Shown in pieces: positions 25,682 to 34,176 of a stretch of DNA of 64,000 bases. A program made the translations under genes and the position numbers. Source of the stretch: Opitutaceae bacterium (GTDB lineage Bacteria > Verrucomicrobiota > Verrucomicrobiia > Opitutales > Opitutaceae); assembly GCA_041395105.1 (NCBI GenBank), contig JAWLBB010000002.1, forward strand, positions 124,001 through 188,000, read 5' to 3'. Positions within the stretch are counted from its first letter, which is position 1. Each line of letters begins with the position of its first letter. The notes under the pieces were generated by a model. That model saw nothing but the letters and a program-made list of their open reading frames with translations. It had not been told where the DNA came from and did not search any database.

Positions 25682-25987
25682 TCACTGGGTGTCTCCGCTG
25701 AGTTTCTGCCGGGTCAACTCCTTCGCCCGGTCGATCGGGAGGCGGATGGTGCCCGCGGACTGGTCGATCCATTGATAGGACCCCTCGGTTTCCGCGACGT
25801 TGGCCTGAAGCTCGCTCAATCGGGCAGCGCGCTCCGCCGGAGGAACCGAGCCTACCGGACGGCTGGTCGGCTGGCCGGGGAAATCATTGAAGTGGTGAAT
25901 GATGGGGAAAATCAAGAACGCGGCCACCACGAGGATGGTCGAGACTCCCTGACTGAAGAGGGAAGGATTGGGTCTGTGGTCACTCAT
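25682..25987 (-). CDS. Single-span membrane protein of the alternative complex III operon
   Basis: A 101-residue protein of unknown family. It has one hydrophobic segment (about 12-32; GVSTILVVAAFLIFPIIHHF), followed by a soluble tail of about 65 residues with ERAARLSELQANVAETEG (likely helical) and WIDQSAGTIRLPIDRAKELT. The last part resembles the short IDRAMELV-type segment of SCO/oxidase accessory proteins only loosely. It overlaps actF by eight bases and lies 16 bases before the ccoN-like gene, exactly at the junction between complex III and the oxidase-like module. It could be a small linker subunit, comparable in position to ActG. No heme motif. Confidence 0.75.
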   Translation of the reverse strand: MSDHRPNPSLFSQGVSTILVVAAFLIFPIIHHFNDFPGQPTSRPVGSVPPAERAARLSELQANVAETEGSYQWIDQSAGTIRLPIDRAKELTRQKLSGDTQ

Positions 25988-27233
25988 GGTGATTCACGGA
26001 TTCGAGGATTCGAGGATCCCGGATCGGGATGATCCGGGTCCGGTTCAGACTGTTGGCGACCACCCAGGCACAGATGCCGCCAACGGCCAGAAGTGAACTG
26101 ATATCCCAGATCGAAACGGAGAAGGCCTTCGGATCGCCGAAAGCGTCCTTCTGGTAAGGCATGATATTGTAGTAGAAATCGACCAGCTGGGCGAGGATGA
26201 ACCATGCGCTGATAAAGGCGATCCGTCCGGGCAGGATCTTGTTCCGGTAGCCGAGAAGGTAGAGGAACGGGAAGAGGAAATGCCCGAAGATGAGGAAGAG
26301 TCCCACATACCACCAATTGCCGCTTTCCCGGATGACATACCAGAAGGTTTCTTCCGGGATGTTGGCGTTCCAGATGAGGAAATATTGGGAGAAGCTGATA
26401 TAGGCCCAGAAGACGGTGAAGGCCAACATGATATTCCCGAGATCGTAGAGATGGGACTTGTTCAGGAGACCCTTGAAGCGTCCTTCCCGCACGAGCAAGA
26501 GACAGATCAGGACGGTGCCGGCCAGGGCCAGGCGCATCGAACCGGCAAAGAACCAGACGCCGAACATGGTGGAAAACCAGTGATAATCGAGGCTCTTGAT
26601 CCAGTCGATCGAGGCGAAGGTCGCACAGAGGGCCGCCAGCGGGATTCCGAGCGCAGCCCATTTGCGCATGCTGTGGGTGTGGCCGACATCACCGTCCTGG
26701 TCCTGGGCAAAGGAATGCCGGCGGAAGCGACTGGCCAGCAACGCAAAGGCGCCAAAGTAGAGCAGGTAGCGCAGCACAAAAAACGGCTGGCTCAGGTAAC
26801 CGGACTTCTTGGCCCAGAGGATATCCTGACCGACGGTTCCATGCCCCCCGACCGAGGAAAGATCGTAATTGGGATCCATCCACTTCCAGAGAATCCCCGG
26901 ATCGTAAAAGAGCGAGAGCGCCACCAGTGGAAGGAACAACAGGGCCAGCCAGGGGAAAACGGCCACCGCATGTTCCAGCGGACGCCGCACGATGGTGGAC
27001 CAGCCCGCATCAAAGATATGATGGAGCATGATCAGGAAGAGCATCCCGATCGCCATCGAGGTCCAGAAGGTCACGGCGAGCAGCCAGGAGGCCGCGGCCT
27101 GTTTGGGCCCGAGCAGGAAACCGATCGCGCTGATCACGAGGGCGACCAGTCCGATGATGAGCGCCCGCCTGCCGAAGGATGAATTCTGCCCGGCCATGGG
27201 AATTGAGGATGCCTGTGCGGTGGTGGTGCTCAT
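25980..27233 (-). CDS. actF: Alternative complex III subunit ActF (NrfD-like)
   Basis: Polytopic inner-membrane subunit of alternative complex III. 417 residues with about ten predicted spans, related to NrfD/PsrC; in solved structures ActC and ActF form the membrane core. The N-terminal region (SSFGRRALIIGLVALVISAI) and the paired helices with LLYFGAFALLASRFRRHS fit ActF. It overlaps actE by four bases (ATGA). No cofactor-binding motif is expected in this subunit. The minus-strand order actABCDEF is exactly canonical. Confidence 0.9.
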   Translation of the reverse strand: MSTTTAQASSIPMAGQNSSFGRRALIIGLVALVISAIGFLLGPKQAAASWLLAVTFWTSMAIGMLFLIMLHHIFDAGWSTIVRRPLEHAVAVFPWLALLFLPLVALSLFYDPGILWKWMDPNYDLSSVGGHGTVGQDILWAKKSGYLSQPFFVLRYLLYFGAFALLASRFRRHSFAQDQDGDVGHTHSMRKWAALGIPLAALCATFASIDWIKSLDYHWFSTMFGVWFFAGSMRLALAGTVLICLLLVREGRFKGLLNKSHLYDLGNIMLAFTVFWAYISFSQYFLIWNANIPEETFWYVIRESGNWWYVGLFLIFGHFLFPFLYLLGYRNKILPGRIAFISAWFILAQLVDFYYNIMPYQKDAFGDPKAFSVSIWDISSLLAVGGICAWVVANSLNRTRIIPIRDPRILESVNHHE

Positions 27234-27841
27234 AGCCCGAGCTCCGATCGGTTGGCCGGCGGCACGTCGTTCACCGTGCCCTGTGCGGCCGTCTGCAGGG
27301 CACGCACATAGGCGATGACGGCCCAGCGGTCGGCGGGGGTGAGCTTGTCGCCGTAGCGGCCCATCAGGTTCTTGCCGTGGGTGATGGTGTTGAAGATCTC
27401 GCCCTCGGCCATTTCACGAAGGCGAGGATCATGATAGCTCGGGGTGGCCGCCATTCCATACTGTTTGGTGATGCCATTGCCGTCACCGAGCGCACCATGG
27501 CAGGGAAGACAGAAGATCTGGAAACGATCCTGGCCACGGTCGAGGAGTTCGTCGGTCACGTCCATCGGAAAGGTCCGGGCCCACTCGCCCGACGGTGTCT
27601 TGCCCTCGGTCAGGTGGGCATTGCCGATGATGGCGCCGCGGGGCACGGTATGGGCGGGAACCGGCCGGTCCGTCCGCCCGTCGGCAAAGAACAGACTGGG
27701 CGACTGAGGCTTGTACTTCGGCTGATGGTCCATGTCCGGGAAGATTTCCAGCGGGGGTTTCTTGAACGCGGACCCTCGGAATCCCAGGATGGAAACCGCG
27801 GTCACGACAAGCAGGAGGAAGATGACGTAAACGTAACGCAT
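27230..27841 (-). CDS. actE: Alternative complex III monoheme cytochrome ActE
   Basis: A 203-residue periplasmic cytochrome c. An N-terminal hydrophobic segment (about 3-22) has no lipobox cysteine, so it is probably a membrane anchor rather than a lipoprotein. The heme site is CLPCHGALGDGNG (about 117), with an axial Met in the NLMGRYGDKL region. ActE receives electrons from ActA and passes them to the terminal acceptor in the known complexes. It lies one base from actD and overlaps actF by four bases. Confidence 0.92.
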   Translation of the reverse strand: MRYVYVIFLLLVVTAVSILGFRGSAFKKPPLEIFPDMDHQPKYKPQSPSLFFADGRTDRPVPAHTVPRGAIIGNAHLTEGKTPSGEWARTFPMDVTDELLDRGQDRFQIFCLPCHGALGDGNGITKQYGMAATPSYHDPRLREMAEGEIFNTITHGKNLMGRYGDKLTPADRWAVIAYVRALQTAAQGTVNDVPPANRSELGL

Positions 27842-27842
27842 G

Positions 27843-28376
27843 TCAGTCCTCCAATTCCTCGATGTCCTTCCCGCCGACCTGATCGAGCAGGCTCCTGACG
27901 GACTCTTTGCGGTAGTGAGGATCGCAGCTTTCGATCACAATGAAGAAACGGTCGTCCGATGCCTGCCTGACGCGGTCGCGGTTCATGACCGGATGATAAT
28001 GCATGGGCAGCCGGTTGAGGAGAAACATCCCGATGATCGAGCCGAAGGAGGCGAAGAGGATGGTCAGTTCGTAGGAGACCGGGAAGGCAAAGATCGGGCT
28101 GAACAGGGGTTTGCCACCCACGATGAGCGGATAATCAAACCAGTTCATGTAGGCGACCATGAGCATGCCCGTGGTGAATCCGGTGATCCCACCGGCCAGG
28201 GAGAAGCGCGGAACGCGGGACCTCTTCAGGCCCATTGCTCCATCCATCCCGTGAATCGGGAACGGGGTGATCACGTCCCAATGCTGGAAGCCGGCGTCGC
28301 GCACCTTTGCCGCCGCCTTGATGAGGTCGGCCGTGGTGTCAAACGCGGCCATCATTCCGTAAGAATCAGTGGCCAT
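27843..28376 (-). CDS. actD: Alternative complex III subunit ActD (DUF3341)
   Basis: A 177-residue DUF3341 membrane protein. The soluble N-terminal domain (about 1-55; DTTADLIKAAAKVRDAGF) and the two spans (about 57-80 and 98-120) are typical of ActD. The segment WDVITPFPIHGMDGAMG is a family hallmark. It overlaps actC by 11 bases and is followed one base later by actE. Confidence 0.92.
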   Translation of the reverse strand: MATDSYGMMAAFDTTADLIKAAAKVRDAGFQHWDVITPFPIHGMDGAMGLKRSRVPRFSLAGGITGFTTGMLMVAYMNWFDYPLIVGGKPLFSPIFAFPVSYELTILFASFGSIIGMFLLNRLPMHYHPVMNRDRVRQASDDRFFIVIESCDPHYRKESVRSLLDQVGGKDIEELED

Positions 28377-29787
28377 GATGGGGATCCGCCTGAGGGGTTA
28401 TCGCCTTGATTTCGGCCATCGCCATCAGCGGGAGGAAGCGGACGAAGAGGAGGAAGAGGACGGAGAAGACGCCGAAGGTTCCGAAGTAGGTGAAGATATC
28501 CACGACGGTCGGGGAATAATAGCCCCACGCCGAAGGCATGAAATCGCGGGCCAGGGAAGTGACCGTGATGACGAAGCGTTCAAACCACATCCCGATATTG
28601 ACGAAAATGGAGATGACCCAGACCAGGGCGGTGTTCTGCCGCACCTTCTTGAACCAGAAGAGCTGCGGCGAGATCACGTTGCAGGAGATCATGATCCAGT
28701 AGGCCCAGGCATAGGGTCCGAAGGCCCGGTTGACGAAGGCGAATCCTTCGTAGGGGTTGGCTCCATACCAGGCGATGAAGAACTCCATTGCGTAGGCATA
28801 GCCGACCATCGTGCCGGTCGCCAGGGTGATCTTGCACATGCAATCGATGTGATACTGGGTGATCAGGTCATCCAGTTTGTAGACCGCCCGGAGGGGAAGC
28901 ATGAGGGTCAGCACCATCCCGAAACCGGAAAAAATGGCGCCCGCCACGAAATAGGGAGGGAAGATCGTGGTATGCCAGCCGGGAACCAGGGAAACGGCAA
29001 AGTCGAAGGAAACGATGGTGTGAACCGAGAGAACCAGCGGCGTGGAGAGGCCGGCCAGGAGGAGGTAGGCCATTTCGTAATTGCTCCAGTGCCGGTTCGA
29101 ACCCCGCCAACCCATGGCAAAGATGCCATAGAGGACCTGGCGGATCTTCGATTTCGCCCGGTCCCGCACAGTGGCCAGGTCGGGAATCAGACCGACATAC
29201 CAGAAGAGCACCGAGACGGTCGCATAGGTGGATACCGCAAAGACGTCCCAGAGCAGCGGACTGCGGAAATTGGGCCAGATGGCGTTGGCATTGGGCAGCG
29301 GGAAAAGCCAGTAGGCGAACCAGACCCGACCGATGTGAAAGACCGGGAAAATGCCCGCGCAGACCACCGCGAATATGGTCATGGCCTCAGCCGCCCGATT
29401 GATCGAGGTCCGCCACTTCTGTTTGAGCAGGCAGAGAATGGCGGAGATCAGTGTACCGGCGTGGCCGATACCGATCCAGAACACGAAATTGACGATCGCC
29501 CATCCCCAATTGATCGGATTGGCCAGGCCCCAGACACCGACGCCGGTGCTCACCTGGTAGGCCAGTCCCATCACGGTGAAGGAAGCGATGAAGCCCGCCA
29601 CGCAGAAACAGATCCACCACCACCTCGGTGTCTTTTCCTCAATGATGCCGCAGATCTTCTCCGTGATCCAATTGAAGCTGCGCCCATGTCCGACCAGGAC
29701 GGGACGCTCGAGTTGGACCGGATTGACCTCCCGCAGGATGGCGGGGACCTCCGCCACTCCCGTGGCCGAATGCGTAGCGTCACTCAT
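28366..29787 (-). CDS. actC: Alternative complex III subunit ActC (NrfD-like, quinol-site side)
   Basis: A 473-residue polytopic membrane protein of the NrfD family, about ten spans, starting with a cytosolic segment (LERPVLVGHGRSFNWITEKI). ActC lies beside the iron-sulfur protein ActB in known structures and is thought to hold the quinol-oxidising site. Conserved NrfD-like features include GIGHAGTLISAILCLL and SVHTIVSFDFAVSLVPGWH. It overlaps actB by four bases (ATGA) and actD by 11. Confidence 0.94.
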   Translation of the reverse strand: MSDATHSATGVAEVPAILREVNPVQLERPVLVGHGRSFNWITEKICGIIEEKTPRWWWICFCVAGFIASFTVMGLAYQVSTGVGVWGLANPINWGWAIVNFVFWIGIGHAGTLISAILCLLKQKWRTSINRAAEAMTIFAVVCAGIFPVFHIGRVWFAYWLFPLPNANAIWPNFRSPLLWDVFAVSTYATVSVLFWYVGLIPDLATVRDRAKSKIRQVLYGIFAMGWRGSNRHWSNYEMAYLLLAGLSTPLVLSVHTIVSFDFAVSLVPGWHTTIFPPYFVAGAIFSGFGMVLTLMLPLRAVYKLDDLITQYHIDCMCKITLATGTMVGYAYAMEFFIAWYGANPYEGFAFVNRAFGPYAWAYWIMISCNVISPQLFWFKKVRQNTALVWVISIFVNIGMWFERFVITVTSLARDFMPSAWGYYSPTVVDIFTYFGTFGVFSVLFLLFVRFLPLMAMAEIKAITPQADPHHGH

Positions 29788-32700
29788 CCGTGGTGTCCTC
29801 CTTCGGTGACGACCTCATGGCTGTCATGACTTCCGGGACTCTCATGTCCGGCGCTCTCTCCATGACCACCGGGGTGGTTCTTGTTGTCGTATTCCACCCG
29901 GCTCAGGGGCAGGGTCTGGTAATCCGGCATCTTCGGGTTGGGATTCCGCAATTTCGCGAGGTAGGTTGTCCGTGGACGGGTGTTGAGGTAACCGAGAAGA
30001 CTGTAGTCCCGCTCCAGGGCCTTCATCTTCGAAACCCGGCTTTCGGGATCGAGCAGGTTGCCGAAAACGATTGAATCGGTCGGGCAGGACTGCTCACAAG
30101 CCACCTGGAAGGTTCCGTCGGGGACGGCCACATCAGCCGAGTCGCGAACCTCCACCTTCCGGGCAATCTTCGCCTGCTGGATCCGCTGGGTGCAGTAGGT
30201 GCATTTCTCCATGACACCCCGCATCCGGACAGTCACGTTGGGATTACGCGCCATCTGGAGAATTTCCGGCATACCTTTCTTGGAGAGGGGGCCCTGATAG
30301 AGTTTGTCGAGCTGGCGCTGGTTGAAGTCGAAGAAGTTGAACCGCCGCACCTTGTAGGGACAATTGTTGGCGCAGTAACGGGTGCCCACGCACCGGTTGT
30401 AGGCCATGACGTTGAGCCCTTCGGAGTCATGGACGGTCGCGTTGACCGGGCAGACCATTTCACAGGGAGCGGTCTCGCACTGCATGCAACCGACCGGCTG
30501 CAGGGAGATCTGGGGATCCTCCGGGATTTCCCTATTGTCGGTCGAGCCGCTCGAGTAGTAGCGGTCGAGGCGGATCCAGTGCATCTCGCGTCCGCGGCGT
30601 ACCTGGTCACGGCCCACGATCGGGATATTGTTCTCGCCCTGACAGGCCACCACGCAGGCATTGCAGCCGGTGCAGGTGTTCAGGTCGATGGTCATGCCCC
30701 ACTGGTGCACCCCGTCGAAATTCGGGTGTTCGTAAAGGGAATTGCCCTTGGGGGTCAGCGTGATCTTCAGGTCCTGATCGATATCCGATTCCTTGCCGTA
30801 GATCGGAGGGGAATGGGACTCCATCCCGAGCTCATTCACAAAATCGGGATGCTCCTGGAAGTCGCTGAGATTGGCTTCGCGGACGATGGCCCGCCCTTCC
30901 ATCGACCAGTGCTCCTGCGTGTTCGCCAGAACGTAAGTCTTTCCGGTCAGGGTGAGCGTCGCCCCCCCGACATACCAGGGCGACGAGGCTGTCCGGATCG
31001 TGTAGGCGTCGAAACCGGCATCCGTGCCGATCCGACCGGTCTTCGCCCGGCCATAGCCAAGCGGCAGAACGATGGTGTAGTTGTCGAGTCCGGGCTGGAT
31101 CTGAACCGGCCCTTCCACGGATCGACCGCCGACCGTGATCTGGACCACAGGCGCGCGCAGCCGGCCGTCTTCTCCGGCATTGGGATCCTTGCGGGCCACC
31201 TGAATCAGGGAACTGGCCGGATCGATTCCCAGTTCCACCGCCAGACGGGGACTCACAAGAATCGCGTTGTCCCAGGTCGATTTGGTGATGGGATCCGGAC
31301 ACTCCTGCAACCAACCGTTGTTGGCGAAGCGGCCGTCGTCGACTTTGTAGTCACCAAAGAACCGGACCTCGAGACTGTCCCTGGACGGCGCTGCGGGAAT
31401 GAGGATCTTCGCAGCGATGGTCTCCGCCTTGTCGGCCGGGACCGAACGACCGATGGTCGGGTAGACTGAATCCGGAAGGAATCCATCGTGCAGGAAAGTC
31501 TGGAAGGCCGTCTCGGTGTCCCCTCCCCCTGCCCGGTCGTCGAACGACTTCCGCACCTGGGTGTAGGGATCCGGGTTCTCGAGACCAAGGATCCGGCCGA
31601 GCAGCTCAAGATCCGACACCCCGTCGAAAAGCGGGAGGATCATGGGCTGCACCGGAACCAGGGTGCCGTCCACGGTCCGGGCATCGCCCCAGGACTCAAG
31701 GAAATGCACCCCAGCCACATGAACATCCGCCGCGGCCGAAGTCTCGTCGGGGTGGTAGCCCAGGCGGATGACCTGAGCAACCGAGCGCTGGACCGAGGCC
31801 CAGTCGAGATCCACCGGTGCATTGTAAACCGGGTTGCCATCGATGATGACCAGCGTCTGGACCGATCCCCCGCGAATGGCTGAGGCCAGTTCTTCAATGG
31901 TCGTCGCGCCGGTCTCCGGCAGTTCCAGAAACGTCAGGGTCTTGCCGAGATTGCCCAGGCTCTGGTTGATGAGGAAGCAGATGGCGTGGACCTCCGGAGG
32001 CAGGTGCGCGCCGGCCACAACAAGGCTGGCTCCTTTGTGAGCGGCCAGGTCCTCGGCACAGGCGTCGATCCAGGCTGTGTGGGCCCCGACTTCGCGGGCG
32101 ACATTCCTGTCGGCGACCGCGTCCTTGACCCCGAGCTTCTCAGCGAGGTGCGCGGCCACGGCGGCCATCCGCGAACTCGGCAGGCGCAGGCGGTGGTCCG
32201 CCATCCCTCCGGTCACCGTGAGGTGACTTTCCACCTGATAGAGACGATTCATCTCGCCCCCGTTCTTCTCGACCCGTCGCCCATCGGCAAACTCCCGGGC
32301 CGAGCGGATCTGCCCACTGCCGTTCTGAAGGAAATCGGAATCCAGGCTCAGAATACGTCTGGCTTTCCCGTAGGCGTAATCCGGCCTGCAGGGTCGACCG
32401 AAGATCTCACCGGCAGCGGTTTCCGCCCCGTCGTTGCCAAGCGGATCGTACTCGGCCCAGACCGCCCGCGGCATGGCCGATTGGATCGCCTTGACCAGGC
32501 GCAGCCGGGTCGGAGAAGTGGACGGCTCGGCCAGGAAGGCCAGACCGGCACCTTTGTTTGAGAGGTGTTTCGAGCTGATCGCTGCCAGCAGGTCGTTCAG
32601 GTCCGCCCGGGGCATGGTCGCACCACCCGAGGTATGCACGATCGCGCGATCCGGATCGTAAAGGTCGAGAACCGAGGCCTGCGTCTGGAGGTCCGCCCGA

Positions 32701-33104
32701 CCGCCAAAGGGTGCGTAGGAAGGGTTGCCCTCGATCTTGGTGGGACGGGCCTCGTGCGTTTCCACCACGACCGGAACGGCGCCGCCGCGAACAGGTCGGG
32801 CCGACGCATAGTAGAGGGGAAGACCCGGAATGATGTGCTCGGGTGACTTCGCGTAGGGAACGAAATGGGCTTCGGGCCGACGGCAACCGGCGAGGCCGAC
32901 TCCGCCAAGCGCAAAAGAGGCCGCCATGATCTTCAGGAAGTGACGACGATCAACACCTTCGATTTCGGAAGCTCCCTGGGGAAACTCGCGCTCCAGGTAC
33001 TCCTGGAATTCAGGTGATGCGGACAACTCATCCAGGCTGCGCCAATAGCGCGGCCCGGTCGATTCGGCCAGAGAGGGTTGCGGGTGCTGAAAGATCCTTT
33101 TCAT
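29784..33104 (-). CDS. actB: Alternative complex III iron-sulfur/molybdopterin-like subunit ActB
   Basis: A 1106-residue periplasmic subunit from the ATG at 33104. A twin-arginine-type signal with a lipobox is visible (RR at 53-54, LAGC with Cys74). A molybdopterin-oxidoreductase-like domain (about 90-800) follows, which in known ActB holds no Mo cofactor. The C-terminal ferredoxin-like domain (about 810-1030) has four cysteine groups: CTGCNACVVAC, GCMQCETAPCEMVCP, CVGTRYCANNCP and CTYCTQ with CEQSCP. These fit the three [4Fe-4S] and one [3Fe-4S] clusters known in ACIII. The start overlaps the actA stop (ATGA). A longer in-frame extension upstream lies inside actA and is rejected. Confidence 0.94.
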   Translation of the reverse strand: MKRIFQHPQPSLAESTGPRYWRSLDELSASPEFQEYLEREFPQGASEIEGVDRRHFLKIMAASFALGGVGLAGCRRPEAHFVPYAKSPEHIIPGLPLYYASARPVRGGAVPVVVETHEARPTKIEGNPSYAPFGGRADLQTQASVLDLYDPDRAIVHTSGGATMPRADLNDLLAAISSKHLSNKGAGLAFLAEPSTSPTRLRLVKAIQSAMPRAVWAEYDPLGNDGAETAAGEIFGRPCRPDYAYGKARRILSLDSDFLQNGSGQIRSAREFADGRRVEKNGGEMNRLYQVESHLTVTGGMADHRLRLPSSRMAAVAAHLAEKLGVKDAVADRNVAREVGAHTAWIDACAEDLAAHKGASLVVAGAHLPPEVHAICFLINQSLGNLGKTLTFLELPETGATTIEELASAIRGGSVQTLVIIDGNPVYNAPVDLDWASVQRSVAQVIRLGYHPDETSAAADVHVAGVHFLESWGDARTVDGTLVPVQPMILPLFDGVSDLELLGRILGLENPDPYTQVRKSFDDRAGGGDTETAFQTFLHDGFLPDSVYPTIGRSVPADKAETIAAKILIPAAPSRDSLEVRFFGDYKVDDGRFANNGWLQECPDPITKSTWDNAILVSPRLAVELGIDPASSLIQVARKDPNAGEDGRLRAPVVQITVGGRSVEGPVQIQPGLDNYTIVLPLGYGRAKTGRIGTDAGFDAYTIRTASSPWYVGGATLTLTGKTYVLANTQEHWSMEGRAIVREANLSDFQEHPDFVNELGMESHSPPIYGKESDIDQDLKITLTPKGNSLYEHPNFDGVHQWGMTIDLNTCTGCNACVVACQGENNIPIVGRDQVRRGREMHWIRLDRYYSSGSTDNREIPEDPQISLQPVGCMQCETAPCEMVCPVNATVHDSEGLNVMAYNRCVGTRYCANNCPYKVRRFNFFDFNQRQLDKLYQGPLSKKGMPEILQMARNPNVTVRMRGVMEKCTYCTQRIQQAKIARKVEVRDSADVAVPDGTFQVACEQSCPTDSIVFGNLLDPESRVSKMKALERDYSLLGYLNTRPRTTYLAKLRNPNPKMPDYQTLPLSRVEYDNKNHPGGHGESAGHESPGSHDSHEVVTEGGHHG

Positions 33105-33754
33105 CGATGGCAGCCGGAGCAGCTCTGAGGCGGTTTGACGTTCCAGTTCTCGACCAGTTCGAGGCCTTGGGAGACCTGCACCTCCGGGGATTCGGCCGTC
33201 CAGTTGAGATTGTAGACCTGATCCAGCGGCCGGATATGATTCTCGGGAGCCCGGTGGCAATCCAGACACCAGGACATGCTCTGGGGTTGGTCGTGGCGCA
33301 CCACTTCCATTTCATTGATCTTGCCGTGACAGGAGACGCAGCTGATCCCCCGGTTCACATGGACCGAGTGATCGAAATAGACGTAATCCGGCGCCTTGTG
33401 GATGCGCACCCAGGGAATGGCATCGCCACTGGCCAGACTCTCCCGGACCGGGGCGAGCAACTCGCTGGTCGTCTGGATCTGGTTGTGGCAGTTCATGCAG
33501 GTCTCAGTCGTCGGGATGTTGGAGTGGGCCGACTGATCGACATAGGTGTGACAGTAGCGGCAATCCAGACCGAGCTGGCCGGCATGCAGATTGTGATCGA
33601 AGGGAACGGGTTGGTCCGGCTGGTAGCCGACCCGGGTGTACTTCGGAGTGAAATAGTAGGTGATTCCCGCTGTCACCGTCCCCGCGAGAAGGAAGACAAA
33701 GATGACGATGAGAAGCGGAAGCCGATTGGACCACTTCGGAAAAATCTTCGACAT
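33101..33754 (-). CDS. actA: Alternative complex III pentaheme cytochrome ActA
   Basis: A 217-residue periplasmic multiheme cytochrome with an N-terminal membrane anchor (about 12-34). It has five CxxCH motifs: CRYCH, CMNCH, CVSCH, CLDCH and, at the very C-terminus, CSGCH. Five hemes is the canonical ActA number. It is the first recognised gene of the ten-gene operon and overlaps actB by four bases. Confidence 0.95.
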   Translation of the reverse strand: MSKIFPKWSNRLPLLIVIFVFLLAGTVTAGITYYFTPKYTRVGYQPDQPVPFDHNLHAGQLGLDCRYCHTYVDQSAHSNIPTTETCMNCHNQIQTTSELLAPVRESLASGDAIPWVRIHKAPDYVYFDHSVHVNRGISCVSCHGKINEMEVVRHDQPQSMSWCLDCHRAPENHIRPLDQVYNLNWTAESPEVQVSQGLELVENWNVKPPQSCSGCHR

Positions 33755-33792
33755 AAGTGGATGCGCCCTTTCGCAGGTTCAGGCCCGATGGC

Positions 33793-33981
33793 TCAGCCCA
33801 CGCGGGGCATGCGCGACACCGTGTGCGGTGCCGGTCGCGGTTTCAGAGATGCGGAACCCGGGAGGTCGCGGTCCTGCAATGTCGTCGAGGCGGATTTCGG
33901 CATCCGGCCGACCAGAAATAGGCCGCCCAGCAGAGCAAAAAACGCGGATAAGAAGGATTTTCGGGAACAATCGTTGGACAC
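33793..33981 (-). CDS. Possible small single-span membrane protein upstream of actA
   Basis: A possible 62-residue protein starting at a GTG (33981) and ending 38 bases before actA. The N-terminus is basic, followed by one hydrophobic segment (SFLSAFFALLGGLFLVG), then a basic, Pro/Ser-rich tail (KPRPAPHTVSRMP). Codons in the body favour G or C in third position, like neighbouring genes. A longer frame begins at TTG 34044. No family recognised. It may instead be leader sequence, so confidence is low. Confidence 0.35.
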   Translation of the reverse strand: MSNDCSRKSFLSAFFALLGGLFLVGRMPKSASTTLQDRDLPGSASLKPRPAPHTVSRMPRVG

Positions 33982-34176
33982 AGATTTTGAGCTCGAGAGG
34001 GCTGTAAACAGCGCGAGAAAAATTGGGTTAAATGCTGAATGCAAACCTAAAACTTGAATGGATCGGAATGCGTTTTGGTATTACCCAATCTGTTTGCGTC
34101 AAAAGAATTCCTAATAAACAACCCTGCGGACCGTTCGACCGGTCGAAACCGGGCGAAAACGCCTCCCGTCCCCCCT
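33982..34176. other. AT-richer intergenic region upstream of the actA operon
   Basis: This gap between the ABC transporter and the act operon is the most AT-rich stretch nearby and probably holds the act promoter, but I cannot place convincing -35 and -10 boxes. It contains a perfect 14-base palindrome (34134-34147, TTCGACCGGTCGAA) just after the ABC ATPase stop. No coding evidence. Confidence 0.5.

Noticed and set aside
28369..29829. Plus-strand open frame of 486 codons over actC
   Set aside because: Antisense to the NrfD-like ActC subunit; extremely polar composition from the reverse of a membrane protein.
33105..33269. Upstream extension of actB by 55 codons
   Set aside because: It lies inside actA in another frame. 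The ATG at 33104 overlaps the actA stop in the ATGA style used by the operon and places the twin-arginine signal near the N-terminus.
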